Positions 38,611 to 49,591 of a stretch of DNA of 64,000 bases are shown piece by piece. The notes beneath the pieces are model-generated. The model was not told the origin of the DNA and ran no database searches. It was given only the letters and a program-made list of their open reading frames with translations. The stretch spans positions 1 to 64,000 of the forward strand of contig NW_020290075.1 of assembly GCF_003144195.1 (NCBI RefSeq), written 5' to 3'. The stretch is from Ceraceosorus guamensis (taxonomy: Eukaryota > Basidiomycota > Exobasidiomycetes > Ceraceosorales > Ceraceosoraceae). Each line of letters starts with the position of its first letter. The stretch's first letter is position 1. The position numbers were made by a program, and so were the translations under genes.

Positions 38611-40438
38611 TCAGTGCTGGTCGAAGAATGCGTCCACCACTGCGAGCACAGACTGCAGTATCCTATCCGGACCGGGCGGGGCTGCATCCAGCAACTCTCT
38701 GAACATGTCCGGCAAAGCCTGTAGGAGATTCTTTGAAGCGCTTCCTCGCACTGTCGAGGCGGGTCTGTTTGAGCATTTCGCGAGACGCAGACGCAGACGA
38801 GCAAAAGTCTGAAGACTTGCCCACACTCACCACCAAAAGGCAAGACTGGGTCCAGCGACACTACAGCTGACGCTACTCCGTGTCGAGAATGTTCGATTCG
38901 GAAATGGAGGATGAGTTGGCCGTCTCTGCGTGGGCGAGTGCAGACGGCTTTGATCAGGTGATTGCGGGGCTCATGCATGTGGGGAGGGGGCACTCTCACT
39001 TTGCGCCAGTAAAGATCAACCTCTCTTCCTCCCTCCTGCCACTCCGCTTGACCAGCTCAGGTCTCGCATTGGAGAGAGAATCGAACAAGGCACTTCGCGC
39101 ATCCACCAAGCCCACCCTTGTCCTGAGAGCGATCAAGAGGGCTACGACGTTGCCGCTGCTCTCCCATATCCGCAAGACGTCGTCGCCCAGACTGGCTCTG
39201 ATGGATCTGTCGAGCGTCAAGATGGACATTTTCGTCACCTGCGGCCGCCGGCTTTGAGCGTCTGCGATGTCCAAGCGCAGTTTGAGCCCGCGGCTGGACC
39301 GACTGGGCGACGACGACTTTGTGCGCGCCAAGGGCAAACGATACTCTATATCCAGAGAACGCTGCTTGGGACTAATGTCTGCAGTCTGCACGCTGATCAG
39401 TGCGATGCGAGCAAAGTCGCTTTGCGCTTTGAGCTGTTTGGGCCAAAGAGGACGGGGAGGCACAAAAGCGCGCGCGCTTGAGCCCAGCGATCGACGCTCG
39501 TCTCGTACCCCCCAGACACTGGCCTGCTCACCGCTTCTTTGGTCTTTTCCAATCTCGTTTGGACATCATCGCCTGCATCGCTTAGCGGCACACCTCCGGC
39601 TTGGACAGGCGGACCGAGAATGCTGTACGATGCGCTGCTGCTCGCCAGCCCTATCGCATGCGCGTGCGGTTTGGCAGAGGGACCCAAGAGGCTCAGAAGC
39701 GCGAGAGGCGAGCTGGTCAAGATGGACGTGCTGGGGCGGCAGCAAGGAGATGGGGGCGATGTGTGCGGGTGAGCCATGGCAAGGCGTGCAATTCACGCCC
39801 TCCCTCGCCAACGAGACTCACATTGCAGCGTCGTCCGCTTGTGCCAACAGCTGTTCGATGTCGACGTCGGCTTGATGAGCGGAGAGTCGCTCGGCTGACT
39901 GGCTAAACGCTTCCTCTGCATCCTTTACCGCCGATCCCTCCTCCCCCAGCGCCACCACCTCATCATACCTCGCCCTCTTCCACCTCCTTCTCCTGCTGCT
40001 CCTCTCCCTCTGCACGTCTGATCGCAATCTCGACACTTCCGATTCCAATTGCGTCACCTGCCTCTCCAGCATCGCTCTCTCTGCTCTCTCTTTTGCCTCT
40101 CTCTGCGACTGCGATTGCGATTGCGATTGCGTTGCGCCAGGTGCGGTGGAGGTGGAGGTGGATCCTTGAACGCGCGGCGCTCGACGAGCAGCGGAGCTCG
40201 CAGATGCTCGACCAGCAGCCGCAGCACCGAGCGTAGCGTCGTCGGTATCATCATCGCGCGCCGCCGCCGCCGCCGCCCCGCCGCCCGCAGCGCGAGTGGG
40301 TGTGGATGCTGCTGCTGCTCGAGGAGAAGTGGCGGAGAGGGGATGAGATTTGCGCGGAGAGGTTCGTGTGCGCACCGGTGAGCCTGATGGGCCGGGTCCC
40401 GAGGGCTGGGATGAGGAGGAAGGGTGCGAGGACGACAT
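38611..40438 (-). CDS. Coiled-coil protein, possible kinetochore CENP-O/Mal2 homologue
   Basis: Five minus-strand exons (40438-39822, 39730-39532, 39385-39000, 38925-38831, 38750-38611) close in phase to about 478 residues. Seen: a disordered Ser/Ala-rich N-terminus, a basic coiled coil about residues 120-175 (MLERQVTQLESEVSRLRSDV then RRRRWKRARYDEV), a DADIEQLL-like acidic helix, then mixed alpha/beta sequence with DVQTRLEKTKEA, KLRLDI, GQLILHFRIEH and VSLDPVLPFG, and a helical C-terminus NLLQALPDMFRELLD. Coiled coil followed by an RWD-like part fits CENP-O (fission yeast Mal2, yeast Mcm21) of the inner kinetochore, but no diagnostic motif was seen, so this identity is a weak inference. Poly-Ala/Gly in exon 1 is low complexity. 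Confidence 0.55.
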
Positions 40439-42630
40439 GGAATGCGCGGCAGCGGCAGCCGTGGCGGTGGCGGTGGCGGTGGCGGTAGCGGTAGCGGTAG
40501 CGGTAACGTGTTTTGTCAGCGCTCGCTGTTTGTCACGATTGCATCCAATGAGGGGCGCTCAGGAAGAGAGCGGGGCAGCGGGGGCTCGAGGTGTGGTTGA
40601 AGTGTGCCGAGACGAGCGTTGAGGCAAAGCATCATATGGTGGTGGTGTTGATGTGATGCGTGATCGCCGCGCGACGTGACGTGACGTGACGCGTCCGGAA
40701 CGCGTCGCGCGTGCGTGCATCAATCAGCAGGCGTTTCCCGCCGCCATCCAGCATCCATCCATCTGCATGTGTGTGCTCGGGACTTGGGCCCGTTCGATTA
40801 ATCGTGAATGTGAATCTTGAATGTGACTAGATGCTTGCTTTGAGGGCACGCGGTGCGAGTCCCTTCGATGCAGCCAGCCAGCCAGCCAGCCAGCCAGTAT
40901 CCGCGCCCGCGCCCGCGCCCGCGCGCTCTCAACGTCTGCAACTTCGGATCCGTCATCATTGAGTAGGAGGAGGAGGAGAGTCACGGATACTTCAGAGAAA
41001 TACGAATGCGCGCAGCTAGGCGATCGATCTCACGCGCGGGTCAAACATGGAGTCACCAGTCCCGAATCGTGATGGACGCGCATGCAGCAACAGCAGGCAG
41101 GCAGGCACAGGTGGAGACGAGAGACTCGATCGAGCCACGAGCGTAGTCGTGTGACTTGAGCTGTGACTTGATTTTGATTGTGAGTCTGTGCGGCCTCGTC
41201 AACAAACAAAACAACAAGGCACATGATTCAAAGGAGTTTTGCGTCTGGTGTCGAGCTGTCGAGTCTTTGCTGCAGATCACGTGATCATCCCGTACCATTT
41301 CCCGCGGGACTTTGGTCCAAGAACACGTCACGTGATAGGGAAATTCCCGCGGATATTACGCAATTGGTCTCGAGTGGAGGAGTAGAGTCGTGAGTAGTCT
41401 GATGAGTCGAAGCTGGTGAAAGGATCGAGTCGTGAGTGTGACGGATGGAATCAATGTCCTAGCTGCGGCGATCAAGGGCCGCGCGATGGATTCAGTCGTG
41501 AGTCCATGAATCATGCAAAGCTCAGCCAAGGGGCGGTGCGAATCAAGAATGCTAAGTCATTCATGCTGAAGTCAGGCTCATCGTGTATGCTATGCTGTGC
41601 TGCTTGATTGCTCGCTGCTCGCTGCTCGCGGAGGGTGGATGGAAGGATGGGCACAACCGCGTGCGTGCCTGCGCGCGCGTCTTTGGTGATCGGAGTAATC
41701 GGCGAGACGCTCGATCGAGAACTGCGATTTGGCGCAGACTGGCGGGCATGCACGCGGAGGCACGCACGCACGCACGCACGCAGGCACGCAGGCACGCACC
41801 CCCCTCCTTCCCCCGGCGTTCAATCTCTCGCAGCGGCTCCGAGGGGGACAAAGACAAACGACGTCATGTCCACTCATGCAGGGCGCGCACAGCTTTATTC
41901 GTATCATCCGCCGCTCCGCTTCTCTCTGCTCATATCAGGCACGATTCTGAGTCTGAGTCTCCGCCCGCATCGCGAGACACGCGATTGTCAGCCGTGCATG
42001 CACGCAATCAAGGCAGCCAGCCAGCCAGCCAGCCCTCCTTGGCCTTGGCCTTGGCCTTTTGCCTTTGCCTTTTGCTTGGACGCCGCACGTACGTCGCACG
42101 TCAGCGCATGATGCTGCATTGCACCGGACCGTTTCAAGACGTGTCATGCCCGTGCGTGCGTGCGTGCGGCCTGTCGAGTGTTAGTGTGAGGGTGAGCGTG
42201 AGTGCGAGGATGAGGGTGAGGGTGAGGGTAAGGGCGAGGCTGACGCTGACGCTGACTGACTGACTGCTGCACACACGCAGCTCGATGTGCAAGATCCGCG
42301 GGAATGTCAAAGGTGCCCTTGCAAGCCAGCCAGCGCAAGGCGGTGCTCTCCCTCGGACTCCTCACACGCTTGTGAACGCGACATTCACCACGCACTGACA
42401 CTCCTACCCTTCACACGACGCTTGGCTGCCGTGTCGCGATCGAGCTGCTTGCCTGCAGTCTCTCTTCACCACCCACCCTCACACCCCCCAAAAGCTACTT
42501 AAACGGGACCCTATTCGACATCCTCCTGCAAACCCTCCTCCTTGCATTCATCGCTCACGACGCTTTCTGACCAACCACATACCCACACCCACACCCACAC
42601 CCACACCACTCTGGGATTCACACCGCAAAC
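40439..42630. promoter_or_regulatory. Long divergent intergenic region rich in simple repeats
   Basis: 2.2 kb between diverging genes without a credible ORF. Arrays: GGTGGCGGTGGC/GGTAGC 40465-40503; GACGTGACGTGAC 40673-40690; CAGC 40870-40893; CCCGCG 40902-40926; GCACGCACGCAC 41759-41798; CAGC 42014-42030; CCTTGG 42037-42056; GAGGGTGAGGGTGAGGGTAAGG 42210-42232. E-boxes: ATCACGTGAT 41276-41285 and GTCACGTGAT 41327-41336. ACCCACACCCACACCCACACC just before the RTA1 start (42584-42606) may be leader. Confidence 0.5.
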
Positions 42631-43925
42631 ATGTCCTTTGACGCGTGCACACAAGTCTCGCCCGACTGTCCCGTATCCGCATCGACCAACGGCTATGCGC
42701 CAAACTTTGGCGGCAACCTCTTCTTCGCCATCGTCTTTGGTCTCTGCCTCATCCTGCAATTCATCCTCGGCATCAAGTACCGCACCTGGACATGGTGGGC
42801 CGCCATGGTCAGCGGATTGGTGTTGGAGTTGGCTGGCTACATTGGCAGATTGTTGCAGCACAACAACGTTTGGGATGCCAACGCCTTCAAATTGCAGCTC
42901 GTCACCCTCATCCTCGGCCCTTCCTTCTTGTCCGGCAGCATCGACTTGACGCTCAAGCACATCGTCATCGTCTTTGGCAAGCAGTACAGCCACATCAAAC
43001 CCGCACTCTACACTTGGCTCTTTGTCGGTCTAGACTTTTTCAGCATCATGATCCAAGCTGCAGGCGGTGGCTTGGCATCCGGCGCCACGTCCGACGGCAA
43101 GAACGACGTGCAGCAGCTCAATACGGGCAACCACATGATCCTTGCGGGTATCGCCATTCAAGTCCTTCAATTGGTCCTCTTTGGCATCGTCACTGCAGAC
43201 TACGTTCGTCGCCTCTGGCAAGCCAAGAAGCGAGGAGGCGAGACGCTGAGCAAGGAAGCCCAAGCGTATCTTGCCGATTGGAAGTTTAGAGGATTCTGCG
43301 CTGCCATCATCATTGGATACTTTGGCATCCTCATCCGCTGCATCTACAGGTGAGAAGAAGGGCGCGCGGGGGGGGTGGTGCAGACGACCGCATCGCGGGC
43401 TTGCCATTGTTACTTACCATGCGCGCGGGGCACTCCTCGCAGATTGCCTGAAATGGCCGACGGTTGGGGCAACGGCTTGCAGAGGAATGAGCCCTCCTTT
43501 CTCGTTCTGGATGGCGGGTGAGTCTGGACGGCGCCGTGTGGATGAGGGGTGGCACGCGTTCGCATTCTGCTTGCCCGCTGACCGCCCGCTGACCCCTTCA
43601 TTCCTAATCGCCTGCTCTGCGCCCCCCCTCGCTCGCTCGCTCGCTCGCCATACAGCATGGTCGCCATGGCATCCATCGTGCTCACCGCATTCCACCCTGG
43701 ATACTCGTTCATTCAGCTATCCAACGTGAGTCTTGGCGCGTTCAAGTCAGCGATCCGACCCGAACGCAACTGACCTCATACGCTCGCTCGCTGGCTCGCT
43801 CGCTCGCAACGCCCCAGGGCTACCGCAAAAGGGCTGCTCGGGAGGCGCACGAGGATCGCGAAAAGGTGGCAGGTGCGCCCGACACGCTCGCTTCATCCAG
43901 CCGCTCCACCAGCTGGAATCCATAG
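42631..43925 (+). CDS. RTA1-like seven-transmembrane lipid-translocating/resistance protein
   Basis: Member of the fungal RTA1 family (Rta1, Rsb1, Pug1), plasma-membrane proteins linked to resistance to toxic lipids and 7-aminocholesterol. Exons 42631-43349, 43443-43517, 43656-43725 and 43818-43925 give 323 residues, typical length. Seen: seven hydrophobic segments (the first at NLFFAIVFGLCLILQFILG), WWAAMVSGLVLELAGYIGR, LILGPSFLSGSIDLTLKHIV, VGLDFFSIMIQAAGGG with the family's DxxSxxxQxxGGG signature, FRGFCAAIIIGYFGILIRCIYR, then the conserved PEMADGWGNGLQRNEPSFLVLDGG loop before the last span and FHPGY. The short cytoplasmic tail is charged. Convergent with the SDR gene. Confidence 0.95.
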
Positions 43926-44244
43926 GCTGGCTGGCCCCCCTTTTGGGGGCATGCAAACATCGTCCCCGCTCGCATTCGTCTCCTCTCATTTGTACATAGC
44001 ATACACGCACGCGCACGCACGCATAGACAATAATTTGTACATGGCAATATTCTCGCGCACGCACGCATAGACAATAATTTGTACATGGCAATAATATTCT
44101 CGGGCTCCTCTTTTCGATATATCACAGCGCGCATGCACGCACGTATAGACGATTTGCCAGATTGCATCCATAGCATCATCGACCGGGATTACCATGCTGT
44201 ATGCGTGATTCCACCTTGATCGATATCTGTCGCGCACGCGCGCA
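43926..44244. other. Convergent 3' spacer with tandem duplication
   Basis: A 319-base spacer between RTA1 and SDR 3' ends; its notable content is the repeat at 44011-44101. No gene. Confidence 0.5.
44011..44101. repeat. 44/47-base tandem duplication
   Basis: Units 44011-44054 and 44055-44101, both GCGCACGCACGCATAGACAA then TAATTTGTACATGGCAATA; the second has three extra bases. A degenerate third start appears near 44129-44160. Confidence 0.9.
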
Positions 44245-45239
44245 TCACCAAGGAACGACGCTGCCGTCGTAGTGGTAAAAGGTGGCGCTCTTTTCCAAGG
44301 TGAGGGACCGAATGACGTTGAGCATGCCGCCCACGCTCTGCTCTACGGGCATGGCCTTATCGTTGACAATCTTGTTGCCCATATCCGTGCTCACCCAACC
44401 GGGAGAGAGGGGATTGACGATGAAGCCTTGGGGTTTGAGTTCGCGCGCAAGCTGGATGGCGCACATGTTGATGGCCGCTTTGGTCACCGACTGGCGTGCG
44501 CGCGTGCGGGATGAGCGGAGGGAGTCACGTGAATGTCTGCGCCCTAACCCTCCCAACTCGACTCAAACTCATGACTCCCACTTTTGACTTTTGACTCACA
44601 TAAGGACCTGCGCTTCCATGCTTCTGCTGCGATTTGGCTTGCATATCCATACTACCGCTGCGAGAGCTGATGAGGATGATTTTTTTTTGCTTGCCCTTTC
44701 GCAGCGCATCTAGAAAGGCGAGGATGATGCGATGAGGACCTACGACGTTGTTCTGGAGGTACTGCGAGAGCAGCGATGGGTTCGTGTCCATCAGATCCAA
44801 ATCTTCCCCGCCGATGGCCGCATTGACGATCAGAACGTCCTGCGATGTGAGATACGCGCGCGGGGGCGTGGGCGTGGGCGTGGACGTGGGCGTGGGCGTC
44901 AGCGCAGACGAGCCGGGCGCACAACTCCCGGAACGCAAGGCAAGGCAAGGCAAGGCAAGGCAAGGCAACGCAACAACGCACAAGCTCATCCACTTGCCTG
45001 GCCGCCTCGTCCACCTGGCTCTGCTCGTTGGTGTCCAACTGCAACCACTTTACCCTTCTCAGCTCAGCCTCTTGCGACGACGACCCGTTCGTCAAGCTGG
45101 CCGGCGCCTTTTCGAGGTTGCGCACAGTGCCATACACCACCACGTCATCATCCTCCTCCTGCTGCTGCCGCGCCAATTGTCGAATGAATTCCAGGCCGAT
45201 GCCCCGAGAGGCTCCTGCTACCAGGTACGATGTCGGCAT
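44245..45239 (-). CDS. Short-chain dehydrogenase/reductase, sniffer/YHR type
   Basis: NAD(P)H-dependent oxidoreductase of the classical SDR family. Exons 45239-44982, 44839-44600 and 44490-44245 give 247 residues. Seen: cofactor motif VAGASRGIGLEF at the N-terminus, LDTNEQSQV, the structural motif as DVLIVNAAIGG, the catalytic serine stretch ILISSRSGSM, the active-site YSVTK built across the second intron (tyrosine in exon 2, lysine in exon 3), NPLSPGWVSTDMG and a C-terminal SVVPW. The closest remembered relatives are the C-factor/sniffer-like SDRs; the substrate is unknown. The first intron contains a GGCAA pentamer array. Confidence 0.92.
44936..44970. repeat. CAAGG pentamer array in an SDR intron
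   Basis: About seven copies of AAGGC/CAAGG next to the 5' splice site of the first SDR intron. Confidence 0.85.
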
Positions 45240-47531
45240 GATTTCGCGGAGAGAGAGAGGGGGGGCGCGCTCGCTGGCTGGCTTTTTTGTTTACGCGCCC
45301 GTGGGAATGAAAAAAGGGTTTTTTTTGCTGGGTTCGAAGTGGGGATCTCGAGTTGACTGTGCCGTGCGTTCGCGTTCCGCATGGTGATCGCTGTGATCAG
45401 AACTCACGATTGGTCAAACCCCCCAATTTAAAGGAAAGCAATGAAGCGTTCGGCATTCGCTGCTTTCAGGTGGGCTCGAGCGCAATCGCAATCGCAATCG
45501 CAATCGCAATCGCAATCGCAACACAAACTCGACGCATCGCAACGACATCGCATCGCATCGCATCGCAGCGGTAACATGCATGTGCATCGTCTCGTCAATC
45601 ACGGACATGAATGTGGAGTCGCGGGAATCATCGTGGAAGATGCAGATGGTCAATACGCACGCACTTACGGCCGTTGATTGCAGGTCACGCACGCAGTTCG
45701 AGGCGCGGGCGCCCCCACGACGCGGGCAGGGGTCACGTGACTGGCAAGACCCGACTCAAACCAGCAAGTCACGTGATCAAGGCATGAGGAAACACTCTTG
45801 ACTCATGACTCGTCGCTCAACTCAAGGACTGTGCCCGCACGCACATGTGATGGATGGCCTTTGACTGCACGTTCCGTGGCGTGACTACTCACTGCTTCGT
45901 CGTCTTGCATATATGATGGACATTTCGATCCGACTCGACTCCACTCCACTCGACTCGACGACTTTTATCAATGACCCACGCGCGGGGAGATGCTTTCCGA
46001 AGCAAGAGCCGTGAACGTCGGGGGATCGTGATGGAGCAAGCACAAGCTGGGGGGCCCAAGATGTGAGCGGAAGTGGGGGGGGCCACGAGCCGAGTGAAGC
46101 GCCTCGAGGAAGCAAGAGATGCAAGCAAATCACGAATACACAAATACGAAAGGGGCTGCAAGGAGGGCGAGCGAGCGGGCGGCGACGATGGATGAGTGCC
46201 CGCACTCGGTCTTCATCCACGCATACCGACCACGGGCAGGCGGAGCGGTTCTTTACGAGTCTCGCAATCGAAGGCGCATTTCACTGCAGATCACACAGCG
46301 GCGATGGAGCGCGACGCTTGGCCGGGCAAAGCAGGAGACTTGACGAGTGCTGCTGCGGATGGAGGGGTTGAGCAGCGAGCTCAGGCAGCTATAGTTCGCA
46401 CGCCACGCTTCGCTTGGACCGACTAGCGCCTGCGCCTGCGCATGCGCCAGCGCCAACAACCGACAATCGTGAATCACCAATCGCCGATGACCGATCATGC
46501 CCTGATTGCGGCTTGCGGGACGCCAGCCTCGCTGCTATCATGGATGGGCTGAGCCGTCAGGCTAGCGATTCGCTGCTGTACTGCTGCACGGGCTGGACAT
46601 TTGGGCCCGTTCGCGTCGTGCACGCGATCGGCGTACCGGCGCGTACATCAGTCCGCCGGACATTTGTTCCTCCATGCGAGTCAGAGTGTCCATCCAATTC
46701 GAGCACGATGGGCGTGCCGTGCCGACGCTGCTTCTCGCTCCGGGCCTCGGATCTCACCATTCGTGATCATCGCTTGCGACATGCGAAACACACCGACTCC
46801 AATCGTAATGGCAGCCGCAGGGTAGCGGGCTGCATGAAGCTGGATCGGCATGGACCATGCATCGGGGCGCCCATTCTCCTTCCATGCCTTCAGCTCCGGT
46901 TGTTGGGCGGGCCTCTTGGCACAGCGCTAGCCGTTGCGGCGTAAAGCAGTAGCGGGTAGCAGCAGTGGCAGCAGCAGCAGCGGCGGTAGTAGCAGCGGTA
47001 GCAACAGCAGTGGCAGCCAAGCATGGGTTCGGATTGCTCCATCGAGCATATCCGCACGACTGATTGTGCGCTCGCTCACACTGAACTCGGTCGCGCGTCA
47101 CAAGTCGGCTGCTGCTGCTGCTGCTGCTGACGAGGATGACATGTACAGTCACGAGTCAGCAGCAGCAGCAGCAGCCAAATCTGCTTGCTATAAGAAGCCC
47201 CGAAATTTGCCCTTCAATCACAACCTTTTCGCTCCTCAGGAACTGGATTTCCCCACCGAAGGCCCCACTCTGCACGGTTGCTCTACAAACACTCCTCTCC
47301 AAACACTCCTATCACTTCTTTCACACACCTATCCACTGGTAAGTCGATAGCTGCAAGCCAGTGACGTACCGCTCGGCAAGCAAGGCCGCGTCGTCGTCGT
47401 CGTCGTCGTCGTCGATTGCTGACCAGCATCGCTGCTCCTCTGCAACCCCGCCCCAGGTTGGAAATTTTCATCCCCCCCCCACCGATCGCACCATCACACC
47501 TCCCACCTCGACTCGCCTCGTTTTCCTCAAC
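45240..47531. promoter_or_regulatory. Long divergent intergenic region, SDR / secreted protein
   Basis: Contains a pure CAATCG hexamer array 45483-45523, GCATC repeats 45546-45570, two E-boxes GGTCACGTGACTGG (45732-45745) and AGTCACGTGATC (45768-45779), GAGTCA-type words, and imperfect GCA/GTA triplet runs at 46945-47020 and 47108-47175. A frame at 46414-46944 lacks protein-like features. The C-rich segment at 47475-47485 lies in the leader of the secreted-protein gene. Confidence 0.5.
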
Positions 47532-48842
47532 ATGAAGCTCACTGCTACTTCCGCCCTCCTAGCCGCGCTGTTCGCGGTGATGGCCGTTCCATCCTTGGCC
47601 CTTCCCATACCTGCGGCACCTTCGTTTGAATCACAACTGGAGGGCTTTGGCCGCCCAGGGTGCGACAATATACTCTGCGACGATTGGGCTAGACGGCCAA
47701 AACACTCGCGTGCAGATCGCCCGATGGTACCCGCCGCTGTGAAGGCCAGGGAAATGCGCCCAGAAAACTTCGCTCCACCCCCCGATTATGCCCTCACGAG
47801 TCACTACAGAGTGCAAGTGTCAGGACCGGGACAGGGAGACCGAGACCGGGAAACTACCGAATCTGGGGCGACTCACGTCCAAGTGACCAAGGAGGAGGCG
47901 GAGCGGCGCCAGCGAGAAGGAGCGAAAAGCGCGACGGCACCTGCCCCGCACGCTCGCTCGGGCGATTGGGAACATGGTAAAGGTAAAAGGCCCGGAAAAG
48001 GGAGTGCCGAGGAATTGGCGGCCCATTATGTTGGAGGCCCTTCGCAGATGTTCAACCGCGTCGACGTGATGAGGGCCAGGGCGGACCTGCTAGGTAAAGA
48101 TGCACCTCCAAAAAAGACTTATGAGGACGTGATGAGAGAAGGTCCGACAAAGCCTCCATCATCAAAGGACACAACGACACCTCAGTGGGAGCTACCATTG
48201 CCTGGCGCATACCGCCATGACTACGGTTTCCCCTCTTTAGACCGTCCTAAGCCGGTCGAATTCACACAAAATCGTAGAGGCTCTCTGCCTGTACCGGAAC
48301 ACGTCTACTGGCAGGCTCGGGCGGACCTGCTTGCCCTAGACGCCGAGTCAAGAAAGGCCATCGAGGGCGCCGAGGAGAGAGTAGCGAAACGCTCAAAGTC
48401 GGAAAAGCCCACAGCCAGCCCCGCAGACGACCCCTACTTTCTTATACCTCAGCTGCATCGGCCTAAGCCTGGCGCATACCACCTGGACCAGCTCAATCCC
48501 TCTCCAAACCGTCCTAAGCCGTTCGAAATCAGACAAAATCGTAGAGGCTCTCTGCCTGTACCGAAAGACGTCTACTGGCAGGCTCGGGCGGACCTGCTAG
48601 GTAGAGATGCACCTCCAAAAAAAACTTATGAGGACTGGTTGAAAGAGAATGCGACAAAGCCTCTATCACCAAAGCCAACGACACTGTCCACGAAGGTTCC
48701 GAAGTTATCTGAACAGTACGGACCGTCCTGGCAGAAGAATCTCCCCGCAGGACCTCGGGTCCGGGACATGGCAGGCCTGAAAGAGCAAATCGAGCGCGCG
48801 AAGGGTATTGCCCGACTCGAGTCCGGCCCCGAAAGCGGGTAA
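47532..48842 (+). CDS. Secreted repeat-containing protein (effector candidate)
   Basis: Intron-less protein of 436 residues from the first ATG that gives a signal peptide (MKLTATSALLAALFAVMAV then PSLALPIPAAP, with a likely cleavage after ALA/LAL); the longer frame from 47361 has no ATG-led sense. The mature part is hydrophilic, with only two or three cysteines (GCDNILCDDW). Three internal repeats centre on RARADLLGKDAPPKKTYED (48064-48140), NRRGSLPVPEHVYWQARADL (48271-48335) and NRRGSLPVPKDVYWQARADL (48535-48620). KR and RR sites in the linkers could be Kex2 cleavage points, as in smut repellent-type proteins. Function unknown; a cell-surface or plant-interaction role is inference. Confidence 0.7.
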   Translation: MKLTATSALLAALFAVMAVPSLALPIPAAPSFESQLEGFGRPGCDNILCDDWARRPKHSRADRPMVPAAVKAREMRPENFAPPPDYALTSHYRVQVSGPGQGDRDRETTESGATHVQVTKEEAERRQREGAKSATAPAPHARSGDWEHGKGKRPGKGSAEELAAHYVGGPSQMFNRVDVMRARADLLGKDAPPKKTYEDVMREGPTKPPSSKDTTTPQWELPLPGAYRHDYGFPSLDRPKPVEFTQNRRGSLPVPEHVYWQARADLLALDAESRKAIEGAEERVAKRSKSEKPTASPADDPYFLIPQLHRPKPGAYHLDQLNPSPNRPKPFEIRQNRRGSLPVPKDVYWQARADLLGRDAPPKKTYEDWLKENATKPLSPKPTTLSTKVPKLSEQYGPSWQKNLPAGPRVRDMAGLKEQIERAKGIARLESGPESG

Positions 48843-48867
48843 TTCGTCCCACCTGGCCCACCTAGAA

Positions 48868-48965
48868 TGAATCGTAGAGACTCTCTGTCTGTACCGAAAG
48901 ACGTCTACTGGCAGGCTCGGGCAGACCTGCCTGCCCTAGACGCCGAGTCAGGAATGGGCCTCTAG
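48868..48965 (+). pseudogene. Extra repeat unit beyond the stop codon
   Basis: Just past the secreted-protein stop, a nearly intact further unit reads NRRDSLSVPKDVYWQARADL then PALDAESG before ending. Its first half follows the third internal copy (CCGAAAGACG) and its second half the middle copy (GCCCTAGACGCCGAGTCA), so it looks like a recombination product left outside the gene. Confidence 0.7.
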
Positions 48966-49591
48966 CGCCCAAAGGAAGAAGAAGCCAAACGGCTCATTTT
49001 GGAATCGGTCTTCCACCAATTCGGCGGCGATGATAGAAAACGACGTGACACATACAACTATCCACCCTCCCGACAAGGCGCGATTTGATGTCTTGTAGTC
49101 GAGCGAGCAGCAACGAAATTTGATGAGCGCTTTCGGTTCAACATACTGCTGCTGTTTGTTTGTAGCGAACATAGACCCAGCGTCTTTCTGTCGAGTCAAT
49201 AGCATGGTGTGCTTCTTACGTGCAGGCTCATCGTGACTTGACTCTTTCATTCTTGATTATGCTCAGAGACTCGAAACTCGAGACGCGGACTGCCAGTCAC
49301 GTGACTCGCGTTTAGGCTATGCGCACGGCTCATCCGGGCTTGTGTGAGCGGAAGCAGCAGAGCAGCAGACGCGCACGCACACGCACACGCACACGCACCC
49401 CGCATGCACTCGATGCTCACGATGACTGCTTCGAGCGCTCGCTTGCTCGCTCTCTCGCTCGCTTGCACACCATCATCACTCGCCATCGGACGCCCGTGAG
49501 CGCTCATCAGCCCTCCTCTTGATCGAAGAGCTCCAGCTCCACGCTCGAGCTCCAGCTGAAGCGCAAGCGCGCGCTGCAGTGGAGATTCGCA
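48966..49591. promoter_or_regulatory. Upstream region of VPS18
   Basis: Contains an E-box CAGTCACGTGACTC at 49294-49307 inside a near palindrome, a CGCACGCACACGCACACGCAC run at 49371-49396, and GCTCGCTCTCTCGCTCGC at 49441-49462. No gene seen. Confidence 0.45.

Noticed and set aside
41759-42232. Regularly spaced repeats that could suggest a CRISPR array or telomere-like DNA
   Set aside because: These are short tandem arrays without spacers, in a eukaryotic genome; GGGTGA/GGGTAA runs are too short and variable for a telomere tract.
45326-45356. GGTTCGAAG word resembling a tRNA B-box
   Set aside because: No matching A-box, acceptor stem or cloverleaf can be drawn around it.
46414-46944. A 176-residue plus-strand frame in the long SDR/secreted-protein spacer
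   Set aside because: No hydrophobic core pattern or motif, and rich in Arg/Cys/Ser as expected from GC-rich noncoding DNA.
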